Counted from the stretch's first letter, positions 22,986 to 34,384 are shown. The stretch: DNA of 64,000 nt from Capniomyces stellatus (GCA_001661515.1 LUVW01000012.1:291497-355496), one strand, 5' to 3'. Numbers and translations: made by a program. Notes: generated from the letters alone by a model not told the origin.

Positions 22986-25805
22986 ATGAATGGCTCAAAA
23001 TCCGCTCAAGCTTACCAAACCGATTTAACGCGTTGGAGGTTGGAAGTTGACGAGGGCCGCCAAATTTGGAAGTACATGGAATCTGACCAAGACAACTTTC
23101 AAAATCCTCAAACCTTTTTGGAAAAGTACTGGATAGGCTTGCCCTATGTAAGTCACCCCCTCCTCCCACTATGTTATAAATTGTATATTTTGTAGTCTTT
23201 GTTTATTTGGGATGGTCATTTTAAAGGTTTGTTTAAACTAATTGTATCTTTTATTTTATTAGGAATCAGAAAGCTTTGGAAAGGCGAAAACTCCAAAGGA
23301 GGCTGCTGTTAACGGCTACAGATTTTTCAGAAACTTGCAAACCGAGGATGGACATTGGGCTGGTGCTTACGACGGCCCAATGTTTGTAACTTGTGGCCTT
23401 GTTATCTCAAATTACATCACCGGCCAGACATTTAGTGAATTTCAAACTTCCGAGCTGATCAGATACATTTTTAATAGGGTCCATGCTGACGATGGTGGTT
23501 GGGGATTGTAAGGGTTTCTTCATATGTGTAAATTACTTCGTTCGCTTAATTGTCATTATATCTGTTATATATCAAGAAATAGCCGTGGCCAATGGTGGTA
23601 CAATCAAAATAGATTGTTACAGCGCTAGCATTCTTGATATAAGAACAAAACCAAAAACATTCTTTGTGGAATTCAGCTCACAGGAATTTTAACTTTAATG
23701 GTATGCTAATTGTAGGCATTTTGAAGGGAAATCGACGGTGTTTGGAACAGCTATGAATTACATTACACTCAGAATTCTTGGTGTTGACCAAGACCATCCA
23801 ATAATGATCAAAGCTAGAAATACCCTTCATAAGCTAGGTATGTGCAAGAACCATATTATTATGATTAGCACGATATAATGAGTTTGCGATTTTTTGATGT
23901 CTTTTATACCTTTGTTTTTGGATTTCTATTGACAGAGCTTTCAAACTCTTTTTTTGTATATGTTGCCAACCAAATGAAATAGGCTCTGCCACCTCGATTG
24001 CTTCGTGGGGGAAGTTCTGGTTAAGCGCGCTTGGTGTTTATGATTGGGAGGGAATGAATCCAGTTCCTCCAGAGCCATGGCTTCTTCCATCAGTCTTACC
24101 GCTCTGCCCCGGTAACTGGTGGGTACACACAAGAGCTGTGTATCTGGGAATGTGCCATATTTATGCGTCAAGGAAAACAATGCCGTTGAATGATTTGACA
24201 AGATCACTGCGACTGGTAAGCAGACATGTGTTTGCTACCTTTACTCCCTTTACTATATTTATACACAATTTGTTGAGGCTGATGTCAAAAAAGTAATATT
24301 ATACTGACAATTTCTTATACTATTAGGAGTTATATACCGAAAATTATGATAACATTGACTGGAAGTCGCAGCGAGACAATGTTAGTGTGGCAGACAGGTA
24401 TGTACCAAACACAGCGGTTCTCAAGGCATTCAATGCGACTTTGGGGATATATGAAAACTACCATTCCACATACTTGAGAAAAAAGGCTCTTGAGGAAACG
24501 CTGCTCCAGATCCATTTAGAACTTGAAAACACAAAGTTTCTTTGTATTGCGCCAGTAAACTTTGCAGTGAATATGCTTGCTATGTTCCTTGAGCACGGCC
24601 CAGAAAGCAAGTGGTTCACTGGGATGTTGGAGAGAAGAGCAGACGTATTATGGCTGTGCCGTGAAGGGCTGGCAGCGTGCGGAACAAACGGGTCGCAGCT
24701 ATGGGATACTGCCTTTACTGTTCAAGCGGTTATTTCTGCAGGTCTGTCAGATATGAATGAGAACAAACAGAGCATGAATAAAGCACTGGAGTTTCTTGAA
24801 GTCGCCCAGATCAGAGAAAATCCACGCGACAAGGGAAGATGCTATCGCCAAGACTCAAAGGGTGCTTGGCCTTTTAGTACAAGGGACCAAGGGTACACCG
24901 TGTCAGACACCACTTCCGAGGCCTTGAAAGCGACAATAATGCTCCAGAATCTCACCTTTATTGATCCACTTATCAGTGAGCGTAGGTTGTGTGACGCTGT
25001 GGATGTTTTGCTAACAATGCAGAACTCAAGCGGGGGTTTTGCATCGTATGAGTTGGTCCGAACCACATCTGCAATGGAGTACTTGAATGCCGCCGAGGTG
25101 TTTGGAAAAATCATGGTAGAGTATACTTACCCAGAGTGCACTACCTCTGTTGTACTGGGCTTAGCGGCGTTCAGGTCCAAGTACCCAGAGTACCGTAAGG
25201 CGGATATTGAAAATGTAATCAACTCTGCCATCAGCTTTATTATGAATATCCAGCTGCCTGATGGTAGTTGGTTTGGGTCATGGGGGATCTGCTTTACCTA
25301 TGCCACTATGTTTGCATTAAACAGTTTGTCTAGTGTTGGGTTGTTTTACTCAAACAGCAGCAATGTGAAAAGAGCGTGTGAGTTTTTGCTATCTCACCAA
25401 AACAGCGATGGTGGGTGGGGCGAGTCATATGCTAGTTGCGAAACAGCAAAATATGTCTCTCATCCAAAAGGCTCACAAGTTGTTAACACATCTTTTGCTC
25501 TACTAGCCCTTATGTACGCCAAGTGCCCCAATAAAGATGCCATATCTCAAGGAATCAAAGTAAGAAATGTTTAACACTACTATTTCCAATAGTTTATCTG
25601 TCCTTTAGACAATCTTATGTTTACATTACACTGCTTTATACAACAATAGCTGCTAATGGACCGCCAACAGCCAAATGGAGAATGGCTACAGGAAGGTATC
25701 GAAGGAGTTTTCAACAAAAACTGCATGATTGCATATCCAAACTACAAGTTCATTTTCTCAATTTGGGCATTGGGAAAATACAATTTGATGTACTCATCTA
25801 ATTAA
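22986..25805 (+). CDS. ERG7: Lanosterol synthase (2,3-oxidosqualene cyclase)
   Basis: Six exons: 22986-23147, 23263-23507, 23716-23837, 23983-24215, 24327-25559 and 25650-25805, giving 716 residues. All introns are GT-AG and keep frame. The enzyme cyclises 2,3-oxidosqualene to lanosterol, the first ring sterol on the way to ergosterol, on the ER or lipid droplets. Recognisable parts: [16 protein letters not shown] and [15 protein letters not shown] (QW motifs), [20 protein letters not shown] with the active-site region His, [11 protein letters not shown] with the conserved Cys, [17 protein letters not shown] and [14 protein letters not shown]. The catalytic motif normally DCTAE reads DTTSE (Asp448, Thr449). 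Length is normal for the family. The C-terminus [12 protein letters not shown] is typical. The fold and role are secure; the motif change is unusual and could affect catalysis. Confidence 0.95.
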
Positions 25806-27373
25806 TTTTGTGTGGTTTGTAGCTTTTGTTTCTGTGTAGCGTTTATTATTTAAAAATAACACCTTGATTCCTCTTGTTACTTATTCCCTGTTATTGTTTT
25901 TATTCGTTCTAATTCTGTGCTTGTAGCAAATCTCTACATACTTTGCCAATATTGTAACCACCAGACCTCAAAATTGGCGCTTTTTGCGCCATGTACTAGT
26001 TATATTTTGGCTTTGGGCTATTAGGAATACGATGTGGTCTTGTGGTTCAATAGTGCAAGTTTTTTTCGAGAAACGCACGTTTTTACATAATGTATCAAGG
26101 ACTATTTTGGAATGTATTACAAATCCAAAAGGCTTTATACCTACTCCCCCCCTCCCCTGCTTATCAAAAGCTTACTTTTATTTTACTTTATACGCCTAGT
26201 AAGCATAGCACTGTTTATATTCAACGACGACAACTCTCGCTTTTATTTTATTCGATGATCTCAAAAGCTCGCTTTTTATTGATAGCCCTGACGAGTATAT
26301 TCAGTTACCTTTATCCTTTATTGAATTATTTCTCGTTTGCTTCCTTCCAGCATTCATATTTCCCCGAGACTTTAAATAGCGAAGTTAAAATAAGATTGCT
26401 ATAGTTTATGGAAATGCTACAATAAAGCCATTAAAAATAAAGCTAAAGTACGTAAGATTTGATGATGTGCAACCACGAACATCCCGTGATCCCTAAAGCC
26501 GCTCCATATTTTAATAGTGTCGAATTGCTTACTAACAAAAGAATGATTCGGGTTAGTGCTACTTAATTGACCTATTGCAAAAAACAAAAAAAAACAAAAC
26601 GACAGTACAAGGTTTTACCGAAGACTAAGCGGTCTTTACCTTCAAAAAATGATGTGTTTAAGCCAATTGCGGCATTTTAGTTAGGTGTGATCGTAACATA
26701 ATCTTGGGAAGTAACGCTCTGTTACACTTACCGGGCCTGAAAAAACAATATGCATGTCTTTTTGTATTAGATAAATTACTATAAACAGTTGGCGTATATT
26801 AAAGTAAAAAAGGGCTAAAAATAAATAAATATATATAACAGATTACGTTGATTCGAGTGTATTTAACAAACAGTTTACGTAGTTTAGGAGCTATTGGTAA
26901 ATTTTGCTGTTAAAATCAAGCTAATTTGCTTGTTGTCAAGAGCAAATATACACTTTAGGTAATTTAACTAGTATTTACAAAATATTTATAAAACATTTAT
27001 AAAGGACAAGGTAGCAATTCATGCACACTATAGTTTTAAAATCAAAGTTTAAATATAGAAACAGGACTCTGATCAATATTGCTAGGATGTAGGAATGAGG
27101 GAGGGGGAGCTTTTTAAGAGACAGAAAATCAGAAAACAAAGCATTGGAGTGAGGCGAAATGGAAAAAATGTCTACCATACTTCTTATAAGGCTATCACTG
27201 GAACAAAGTATCTGGAAACAATCGCAACCTTTTTTTTTCTATTCTTCTAACCGGCTTAAATCTATTTTAATCATAAACCCTACTATCATCTTGGCTTTAT
27301 TATTATATATCATTACTACTCTAAATTCGCAAAATTTAACCACAATCAAATAGAACATATATCAGAACCAAGT
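25806..27373. other. 1.6-kb intergenic region ERG7 / GH16-A
   Basis: AT-rich. Short frames here are unconvincing. The last part is the presumed promoter of the GH16 gene. No RNA gene or repeat array recognised. Confidence 0.5.
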
Positions 27374-28411
27374 ATGAAGTTTACACACTTTACAATCCTA
27401 TCAATTGCAGTGTTCTCAGCCTGTGCCCTTGCTGCCAAGAAATGCGGTGATCAATATTGCCCAGAGACCTCCCCTTGCTGCCGCGAAGGCTATTGCGACA
27501 GCAACTCTGTGTACTGCATGGCGGGTTTGTGCGAGGTTGATACCTCGTTTAGCCCAGATAGCTGCTGGAAATCAGACATTTGCAGATCCACAAAGGTAGA
27601 CTTTTCAAAGGCATCAGACCTGGGGGCCATTTCAGATGCTGTTAAAGATAAGCATGATAGCCCATTTATCTCAGCATTTACTCAGGATTATACCAAAATT
27701 GCTGATGGGGCGTTGGTATTGATGATGAAGGAGGAAGCAGAAGAAAAAAGAGGATTTGGCTCCACAGCCATATCTTCTAGCACTTTAGGTTTTGGAAAAT
27801 ATACGGCCCGTATCAAAACAGCCAGTGTTGGGCCAGGTGTTGTATCAGCTTTTGTTCTGCGTAGCAGCACAGAGGGAGACGAGATTGACTTTGAGTGGGT
27901 TGGAAAATCGCCAAAAGAAGTCCAGACCAACTACTACTCGAGTGGGTCAACTTTGACTGAAAATGGCCAGCAGCATGAGCTGGAGTTTGATACTTCGGCA
28001 GCATTCCATGACTACACTATTGATTGGTCAGATAAAAAGCTCGATTTTCTTGTTGATGGAAAGGTCATTCGTTCAGTTGTGCGATCTGAAACCTGGAGCG
28101 AGGTAGAGGGTGTTTATGAGTACCCAGAATCCGACTCGCAGTTATTTTTTTCGATTTGGGACGGTGGAAACTCAGGAGTAGAGGGAACCATGGCTTGGGC
28201 TGGCTCACCAACTCTATTTGAAAAGGATACCATTTACAATATGTATGTTGATCAGGTCAACTTTGAGTGTGTAGCAAGCACAAACAGTACTACAAGGCCT
28301 TTAAATGAACCAACGACATCCCATGATGACGAGGTTATAGCAAACAAAATAACTGCTACTCAAGATGACAAAAGCCCACATGTTGTTTATGTTACCAAGT
28401 GTAGATCTTAG
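27374..28411 (+). CDS. Crh-type GH16 chitin-glucan transglycosylase A
   Basis: A single 345-residue exon. A signal peptide (residues 1-20, MKFTHFTILSIAVFSACALA) precedes a Cys-rich module with CPETSPCCREGYCDSNSVYC and CMAGLCE, like the N-terminal domain of Crh1-type enzymes. The GH16 catalytic motif DEIDFEWVG lies near 170-178, preceded by GKYTARIKTASVGPGVVSAF. These secreted enzymes cut chitin and transfer it to beta-glucan, crosslinking the cell wall. The C-terminus is a Ser/Thr/Asn linker ending VVYVTKCRS. It has no hydrophobic GPI-attachment tail, although many Crh proteins are GPI-anchored. A paralogue lies 3.2 kb downstream on the same strand. Substrate specificity is inferred from the family. 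Confidence 0.9.
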   Translation: MKFTHFTILSIAVFSACALAAKKCGDQYCPETSPCCREGYCDSNSVYCMAGLCEVDTSFSPDSCWKSDICRSTKVDFSKASDLGAISDAVKDKHDSPFISAFTQDYTKIADGALVLMMKEEAEEKRGFGSTAISSSTLGFGKYTARIKTASVGPGVVSAFVLRSSTEGDEIDFEWVGKSPKEVQTNYYSSGSTLTENGQQHELEFDTSAAFHDYTIDWSDKKLDFLVDGKVIRSVVRSETWSEVEGVYEYPESDSQLFFSIWDGGNSGVEGTMAWAGSPTLFEKDTIYNMYVDQVNFECVASTNSTTRPLNEPTTSHDDEVIANKITATQDDKSPHVVYVTKCRS

Positions 28412-28689
28412 TTTATTTTTTTACTTTTTTATAGCTGTTAATAGATATTCATTTTTTGTTTTATGTTTAGTGTTATAATCAAAAGGAAAAAACAAATAAT
28501 CAGCACAAGCATGTATAAGCTCGTCTCGTATAAACCACGCATATGATATCAATAAAGCCTTAACCTAACGCACCCCAATCAACTCTACATTTTGCCAATC
28601 AGAGATTTTAGTTGTTTACATTACACTTTTCAGGATCGGAAAGGATCCTTATTTATTTATTTTACTTTCGATGAAGTAAGGCTGTTTAA

Positions 28690-28910
28690 TTTTGTAAAAT
28701 AAAAGCTTTACATTTCTAACGTTCAAACTAATAAATTTCAATAAAAAAAAACTTTACATTTCAGCAGAATAAGAGCTTTACAATTCAGCAAAATAAAAAC
28801 TGTAAGAATATAATGATTTGTGCTTGAACAAAACAAGAGTCCTACAATAAAATAAAAGCTAAAAAAGGGCACTATATTTCAATAAAAATAAAATAAAAAG
28901 GGCACTTTGT
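28690..28910 (+). repeat. Degenerate tandem repeat 3' of GH16-A
   Basis: Repeated variants of (A/G)(G)CTTTACA(T/A)TTC followed by AGCA(A/G)AATAA and later GGGCACT.TTTC; spacing is irregular. Visible by eye, not exact. Confidence 0.45.
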
Positions 28911-29740
28911 TTCTATAACTGTACTTGTTACGTGGTATGCTAGTCAGATATTGCAGTGATACTAAGCATATAGATCCTTGTCATCAATTTTTGTGTTACT
29001 TACAAGGTTGGTGCTACTTAACATCTTCATTATTTAAGCATCTGGAGGTCAGACTGCCTGTTTGGTAATGCATAGGTGGCCAGGTTGTCTGTTCGGCAAA
29101 GAAAAGGTGATAATTTTGTAAAAATGTTGCTGAATATCACCATAATAAAACACAAAATCAATAATGTAAACTGAAACTATTGCTATCAATTATTTGGGGG
29201 TCTTTTCAAAGTTTCTAGCCCAACTTTAACATCTCCAACTTGGCTCTAAAAAGTAATAATAATAAAAACCTAGCCAAATCTAGCATCTTTTTTTTATTTT
29301 GCACTCTTTTAGCGATCTGACAGTTTTTTCTCTCACTTTATTTCATTATTCTAAACAACACTGGAGATAAAGGGCTAAACAGTTTATTGTTCTAAGCTTG
29401 GATTCTGATACCACTTCGATCCAGGTTTAAAATAGCTGTTTCAAATAAAAGAGATGCAAAAACTTATTTGATTATAAATGAATAGGTCAAAAGATATGGA
29501 AATAGACGTGGATGTGGATAATTCTAAACTGAAAATTGACCAATAAGTACTATTTGGCAGTTGCTGATGCATATAAAATAGTGTAAAGTTGCGTCATACT
29601 TTTCTCTAGATAAAACCGTCCAATTGTTTTTAGATAGAAAGTAATTGGCGTCGTGGTTTTTGAAAGCAAGGCCAGTAGAGCCCGATATATTAAAAATAAT
29701 CAAAAGCAAGCAGTAGGTAAAATAAAATACAAAATCAAGT

Positions 29741-29774
29741 GTTGATTCTGTTGCTAATAAACCACATAAATAAA
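29741..29774 (+). repeat. Dispersed repeat, copy B (34 bp)
   Basis: Starts GTTGATTCTGTTGCT and continues AATAAACCACATAAATAAA. It matches copy C with one mismatch (T/C at position 15 of the unit). It lies 1.3 kb downstream of the first GH16 gene. Confidence 0.8.
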
Positions 29775-30331
29775 CAAATAAATAAAATCAAAAGCGTTTA
29801 TTTATCCTCCTGCCACTATTATGCAAAACCTATGGTCCGATTTGTTGTAGTTAGCTTAAATCAGAAACCAAAGCTGTGTCAGGGTTGTGTTTTTAGCTTG
29901 CTTTTGATGATACATTCCTTTAGCTTAATATGGACAGTTTCGTGAGTAATGCTATTAAACCTTTTTGAGACCAAGTTCAATCAGAATTTGATGATACTAA
30001 GGCCAAAATCAAACTAATACGGAATCAAAACAAGTAAGATCAAGTTAAGTTAAACCAGGGATAGAGATAGACAAATAGGCATAATATTGAAAAAGCCGCC
30101 ATTTCGTGTTAATTAGGTCAATATTGCAGTGTCAATATTAGTATAAACATCATATTATGACAGTGCCTTGAGTGTTAATTAAAATATTAATTTAAAACTC
30201 TACTCTGTTAGCCAAATGAGTTTAGAGGCACTTTGAAGGATGAAACTAAAAGAAACGATTCTTAATGACAAAAAAACAATTGAAACTTGAGTAATTGTAC
30301 AATGAGTAATAAAAAACAGCAAGACATCTAA

Positions 30332-30385
30332 AATGCTGCTAATGCTGCTAATGCTGCTAATGCTGCTAATGCTGATAATGCTGAA
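30332..30385 (+). repeat. 9-bp AATGCTGCT array
   Basis: Four perfect AATGCTGCT units followed by AATGCTGAT and AATGCTGAA. In one frame it reads Asn-Ala-Ala repeats, but an in-frame TAA separates these from the nearest ATG (30302). No gene is called. Confidence 0.85.
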
Positions 30386-31415
30386 GATAGTACAATGACA
30401 ACAAAGGTAATAAAACAGCAGACAAGAAGAGTTATTATTAGTGGTCTGGCAAAGTTATCCCTAGCGAACATTCAATAAGCAGAGATGCGATCCAAAAACA
30501 AAAAAGAGTTTGATGGCATTTAAAGTAAAGTGTCGCCTAATTTCCAAATTGCAAAAGTAAAAAAAAAGGTTATACTAAAAGGGAAACTAAATCCGCTTGC
30601 TTTCACCAAATTGGTCTTATGATAGTTTTACATTACAAATTGGCTCAACGAGTCTAGTTATTTCCACTAGTGTTTATTTTAAAGCAAGAGTAGTGCCAAC
30701 CTTAAAGTTGTGCCAAAAGCCTGTTAAAAGTTAGAAAGGGTAATACAAGCTAATATGTTATTCCATCGCGAAATGGCAAGAGTCATGATTTAGTGACATT
30801 TTACATCATCGCTTTAATTGGGTTAAAAACAAATAAACTGCAGTAGGAGTACGATTATAGTGATCAGCTCAAAAAAAGAGCAGCAAGTCCTTACGAGTCT
30901 GAACCATTTTTATAGCTAAATTAATTTAGAAGCAATGTCCAAAAGGAGAATGCGAATTTGCCTTTGATTTTCAAACTGTAAATACAAACAATCCTGAAAA
31001 GTCAATAAATTATTTATTTTATTCAAAAAAAGAAGGATAAATGGTAAGGTTTACGTCAAAAACCAAATTGAGAGTCATAACATTTACCGAGTTTCAAGTG
31101 ATTACCATTGAGGAGTCAAATCACTGGTTAAAAAACATGCTGGGAAAACAGTCACCTTAATTTGTGTTGGCTTGCTAGTTATGTATCTTAACTTTTGAAA
31201 GCCAATAATTCGCTGAGGCCAAAAAGATTACCAACCGCGATTTAGAATCAGCGGTTAAAACCAAGATTCTCGCTGGAAGACTACTATAACATATCCCATA
31301 ATCAATGCCAGATAAATGGGTATAATGTTAAAAAGCCAAGTAGATTAAAGTAGAGCGGGGTCGCCAGTTTGAGCTCGCTTTAAAAGTTGAAAAGCTCAAA
31401 ATGTTGTTGCCGCAC

Positions 31416-31428
31416 TATAATATAAATT
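31416..31428 (+). promoter_or_regulatory. Possible TATA box of GH16-B
   Basis: TATAATATAAATT lies about 170 bp upstream of the ATG of the second GH16 gene. Position is plausible but not tested. Confidence 0.35.
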
Positions 31429-31595
31429 GGCGATGCCCTGGCGTATGCAGCGATGTTAGTTATAATCTTTTTAACATATTTCCCTATATTTTAAAATTAT
31501 TCCAAATAATTTTATAGCTAAATAAAACTTTTTAAATTGTTCGACATACCAACTACCTTATACTCTCGATAAACTATACAAACATATTAAGCAAA

Positions 31596-32609
31596 ATGAA
31601 GTTCGTAAGCATCACTCTGTTCTCAGTTGCTGTATTCGCAGCTAACGTATATGCACAAGGAAAGTGTGGAAACCAAGTGTGTTCAGCTGGTTCTCCATGT
31701 TGCCGCGAAGGATACTGTGACTCCAATGCAAACTACTGCATGGCAGGACTATGTGAGCCAGGAAACTCCTTCTCATCAACCAGTTGCTGGGCTGCAAACT
31801 CATGCACAAACGCACAGTATGCATTTGACTCTGCTGCAGACTTGAAGAACGTTGTCAACTTGTCAGGAGCCGCAGACAAGACCCCGTTCGTATCTATTTT
31901 CCAACCCGACAATGCTGCAATTGCCAACGGAAACATGGTTTTGAAGATGACACAAAGTGGAAGCAAAGGATTTGGTGCAACTGTAAACAGCAACAGCGCC
32001 ATGAACTATGGTAGATACACCGCTCGCATCAAAACAGCTAGCGTTGCACCAGGTGTTGTATCAGCTTTCGTTTTGAGAAGCAATGTTGTTGGAGATGAAC
32101 TTGACTTTGAGTGGGTTGGAAAGTCGCCAAGAGAGGTCCAAACCAACTACTACTGGCACGGAGAAATCGACTACACCAACATGATTTCAGCTGATATTGG
32201 CTCTGACTCATCAGCCGAATACCACGACTATACCTTCAACTGGACTGAAAACCTAGTTGAATTCCTTGTTGATAACAAGGTTGTCAGAACAATCAAGAAA
32301 GCCAGTACATTCAACACCGCCTTGGGCATTTACAAATACCCAGAGGCTTTGTCTCAGCTTAGCTTCTCATTGTGGGATGGTGGAAACTCTGGTATGCAAG
32401 GTACTGCTGAATGGGCCGGAACACCAACACCATGGGGTCCAAACACCGTTTACAACATGTATGTAGACTCCCTCAAGATTGAGTGTGGCGCAGGAAGCGG
32501 CAGCAACAACAACAACACTGCAGTCACCACCACAATCTACCCAGGAACAACAACAGCAACAGCAGCAGCTAACCAAAAGATTGTCTATGTAACCAAGTGC
32601 AGAGTTTAA
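31596..32609 (+). CDS. Crh-type GH16 chitin-glucan transglycosylase B
   Basis: A single 337-residue exon and a paralogue of the enzyme at 27374. Signal peptide MKFVSITLFSVAVFAANVYA, the same Cys-rich module (CSAGSPCCREGYCDSNANYC), GRYTARIKTASVAPGVVSAF and catalytic DELDFEWVG near 167-175 are all present. It is expected to crosslink chitin to glucan in the wall. The C-terminal Asn/Thr/Ala linker ends IVYVTKCRV, nearly the same last residues as the paralogue. The preceding linkers differ, so the final peptide looks selected. No GPI signal is visible. It has a more regular codon choice (AAC, AAG, ACC, GTT) than the first copy, which would fit high expression; that is an impression, not a calculation. 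Confidence 0.91.
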   Translation: MKFVSITLFSVAVFAANVYAQGKCGNQVCSAGSPCCREGYCDSNANYCMAGLCEPGNSFSSTSCWAANSCTNAQYAFDSAADLKNVVNLSGAADKTPFVSIFQPDNAAIANGNMVLKMTQSGSKGFGATVNSNSAMNYGRYTARIKTASVAPGVVSAFVLRSNVVGDELDFEWVGKSPREVQTNYYWHGEIDYTNMISADIGSDSSAEYHDYTFNWTENLVEFLVDNKVVRTIKKASTFNTALGIYKYPEALSQLSFSLWDGGNSGMQGTAEWAGTPTPWGPNTVYNMYVDSLKIECGAGSGSNNNNTAVTTTIYPGTTTATAAANQKIVYVTKCRV

Positions 32610-33006
32610 TAATTTTATTTTAGCTTTCTCCTTTTTTTATGTTTATTCAAAAAATATGTTAAAACGATAGTGATATTTGTTTTTTTTTGAAAAAAGAATA
32701 GAAACATGACAAGTTTTAATAAACATTAGTAAAACAACTTTAAATCAAATTGCTTGGACCACATTTAAAAATAAAGTCTGGCTGTCAATCCAGCTCAAAT
32801 GGTGTAGAGTGGCAGACGGGCACAGTAGTGTTATTTTGACCGCTCTTTATATACTTGGGCTTTGGATTCAATAAGATTGAATATAGGATTTCAAGTTATG
32901 TTTGTGTCAAGTATCTGTATGTTTTGTTGTGTTGATTCTGTTGCCAATAAACCACATAAATAAAAATAAAAAAATAAATAAAATAAACAAACACCTGGAG
33001 TCCACA
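32610..33006. other. Spacer, convergent GH16-B / aminotransferase
   Basis: AT-rich 3' regions of two convergent genes. It contains dispersed repeat copy C. Confidence 0.55.
32931..32964 (+). repeat. Dispersed repeat, copy C (34 bp)
   Basis: Starts GTTGATTCTGTTGCC and continues AATAAACCACATAAATAAA. It lies about 320 bp after the stop of the second GH16 gene and is followed by A/T-rich AAATAAA repeats, as copy B is. Confidence 0.8.
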
Positions 33007-34299
33007 CTACTTGGACTCCTTTTCGATTTCCTCCTTAATTGTCTCAATAAGCAGCTTTCCAAACCTGTCGTAATCGTTTACGTCTAGGTATATCTGTGCG
33101 CTCAGGCGGACCCACCAGCGGTTGTTGTGGCTATACACCATCCCTGCCGAGCACTTTTCCGTCAGCAGCACCTTTGTGATCCTGTTGCCAACACGGTCGT
33201 GGACCGGGTTTCCATACTCCAGCGGAATTGCCATATTGATGAGGTATGCATTTTGAGCCTCATCAGCGCTCATAGACTCAAACCCATACTTGGACTCCAG
33301 CAGGTTCTTTCCCTCTATAGCCAGCCGTCTGATATATGTCTGGATTTTCCCAAGCCCGCCCACAGCGTCGACAAAGTCAAGCGCTGCATCCAGCGACAAG
33401 AACTGGCTAAAGTCCACAGTTCCTTGCCAAAGGAATGCTTCGTTGAATCCCTCGTTTCTGCTGTATGCCCACGAAATGCACAGGGGCTGGACCTTATCCT
33501 GCAGGCTTTTTTTGACGTAGAAAATAGCACACCCGCGCTGCGTGTACAGCCACTTGTGCGCATTTGTCACCATATACTCAACTCCCAGGTTGTCAATGTC
33601 CATGTTGATTTGGCCAATGGCGTGTGCTGCATCCAGGAACACTTCGATTCCCTTGCTGTGGAGCAGCTTTGTCAGCTCCTCGTATGGGAACACGATTCCT
33701 GGGACCGAGGAGATTGCGTCAACCAGAGCCAGCCGGATGCGCTTGTTGGGCATTTGGCTTACGCTCTCAATCGCCTGGGCGGTGCGCTCAACAATATCCC
33801 GGTTTGAGCAAGGGAAATTTATTGGCACGTCAATTGTGTCACATACACCCCTGTCCTTTAGATACGAGATCGAGTTGTAGCATGCCCCATAGCTAGTGGT
33901 GTACCTGAGCACCAAGTCACCTGCCTCAAACTCCATGCTTCGAATAACCGAGTTCAGGGCAGCTGTAGCATTTGAAATAAATACCAGCTCGGAGTGGTCT
34001 GCCACGCCCAGCAGAGGCGCAACTCTTTTCAGCGTTGGCGCTATCAGGTCACGCAGCGTGAACTGGAGGAAAATGTCGGGGCTGTATTCGGCGCATCGAG
34101 AGTAGTACTCGACATAGTCGTGGACATACTTGGGCGTTGAGCCAAACGAACCGTGGTTTATACACAGGTAATTGGGATCCAGCATGAACATTTCCTTCAT
34201 TTTTGGACCAAACTCTTGGATTTCTCCAAGCTGTGGCACTGGTATTGCCGCCAAGGCCTTGTCGAAATCAGATGGCATTACTTTTTCGGTGAGCTTCAT
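33007..34299 (-). CDS. Class-V PLP-dependent aminotransferase (isopenicillin N epimerase / desulfhydrase-like)
   Basis: A single 430-residue exon with an ATG start. Class-V fold markers: LCINHGSFGSTPKYV near the N-terminus, VFISNATAALNSVIRS, VDAISSVPGIVFP, FLDAAHAIGQINMDI (PLP-binding Asp and His) and VTNAHKWLYTQRGCA with the Schiff-base Lys near residue 248. Fungal relatives include hercynylcysteine sulfoxide lyase (Egt2, ergothioneine synthesis), L-cysteine desulfhydrase-like enzymes and isopenicillin N epimerase-like proteins. Motifs alone do not separate these, so no substrate is assigned. No targeting peptide is obvious, so it is probably cytosolic. It stands alone between the GH16 gene and a repeat-rich spacer, with no pathway partner nearby. 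Confidence 0.88.
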   Translation of the reverse strand: MKLTEKVMPSDFDKALAAIPVPQLGEIQEFGPKMKEMFMLDPNYLCINHGSFGSTPKYVHDYVEYYSRCAEYSPDIFLQFTLRDLIAPTLKRVAPLLGVADHSELVFISNATAALNSVIRSMEFEAGDLVLRYTTSYGACYNSISYLKDRGVCDTIDVPINFPCSNRDIVERTAQAIESVSQMPNKRIRLALVDAISSVPGIVFPYEELTKLLHSKGIEVFLDAAHAIGQINMDIDNLGVEYMVTNAHKWLYTQRGCAIFYVKKSLQDKVQPLCISWAYSRNEGFNEAFLWQGTVDFSQFLSLDAALDFVDAVGGLGKIQTYIRRLAIEGKNLLESKYGFESMSADEAQNAYLINMAIPLEYGNPVHDRVGNRITKVLLTEKCSAGMVYSHNNRWWVRLSAQIYLDVNDYDRFGKLLIETIKEEIEKESK

Positions 34300-34384
34300 T
34301 TTGGATGAGTTGTGGGCTTGTCGTTTTTTTATTGCTGGTTAAAAATGATATAACGCGAGTATGGGCTGCTGGAAGCGAAAATAA

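Larger units (their letters stand above)
28412..31595. other. 3.2-kb intergenic region between GH16 paralogues
   Basis: No gene could be supported. It holds a degenerate tandem repeat of roughly 22-26 bp built on AGCTTTACATTTC and AATAAAA (about 28690-28910), a dispersed repeat copy at 29741-29774, and a 9-bp array at 30332-30385. No third GH16 copy or remnant was recognised. Confidence 0.5.

Noticed and set aside
33007..34299. Horizontal transfer of the aminotransferase
   Set aside because: It looked GC-rich, but a sampled row (29 of 60 G/C) is like RAT1 (30 of 60), so composition gives no support.
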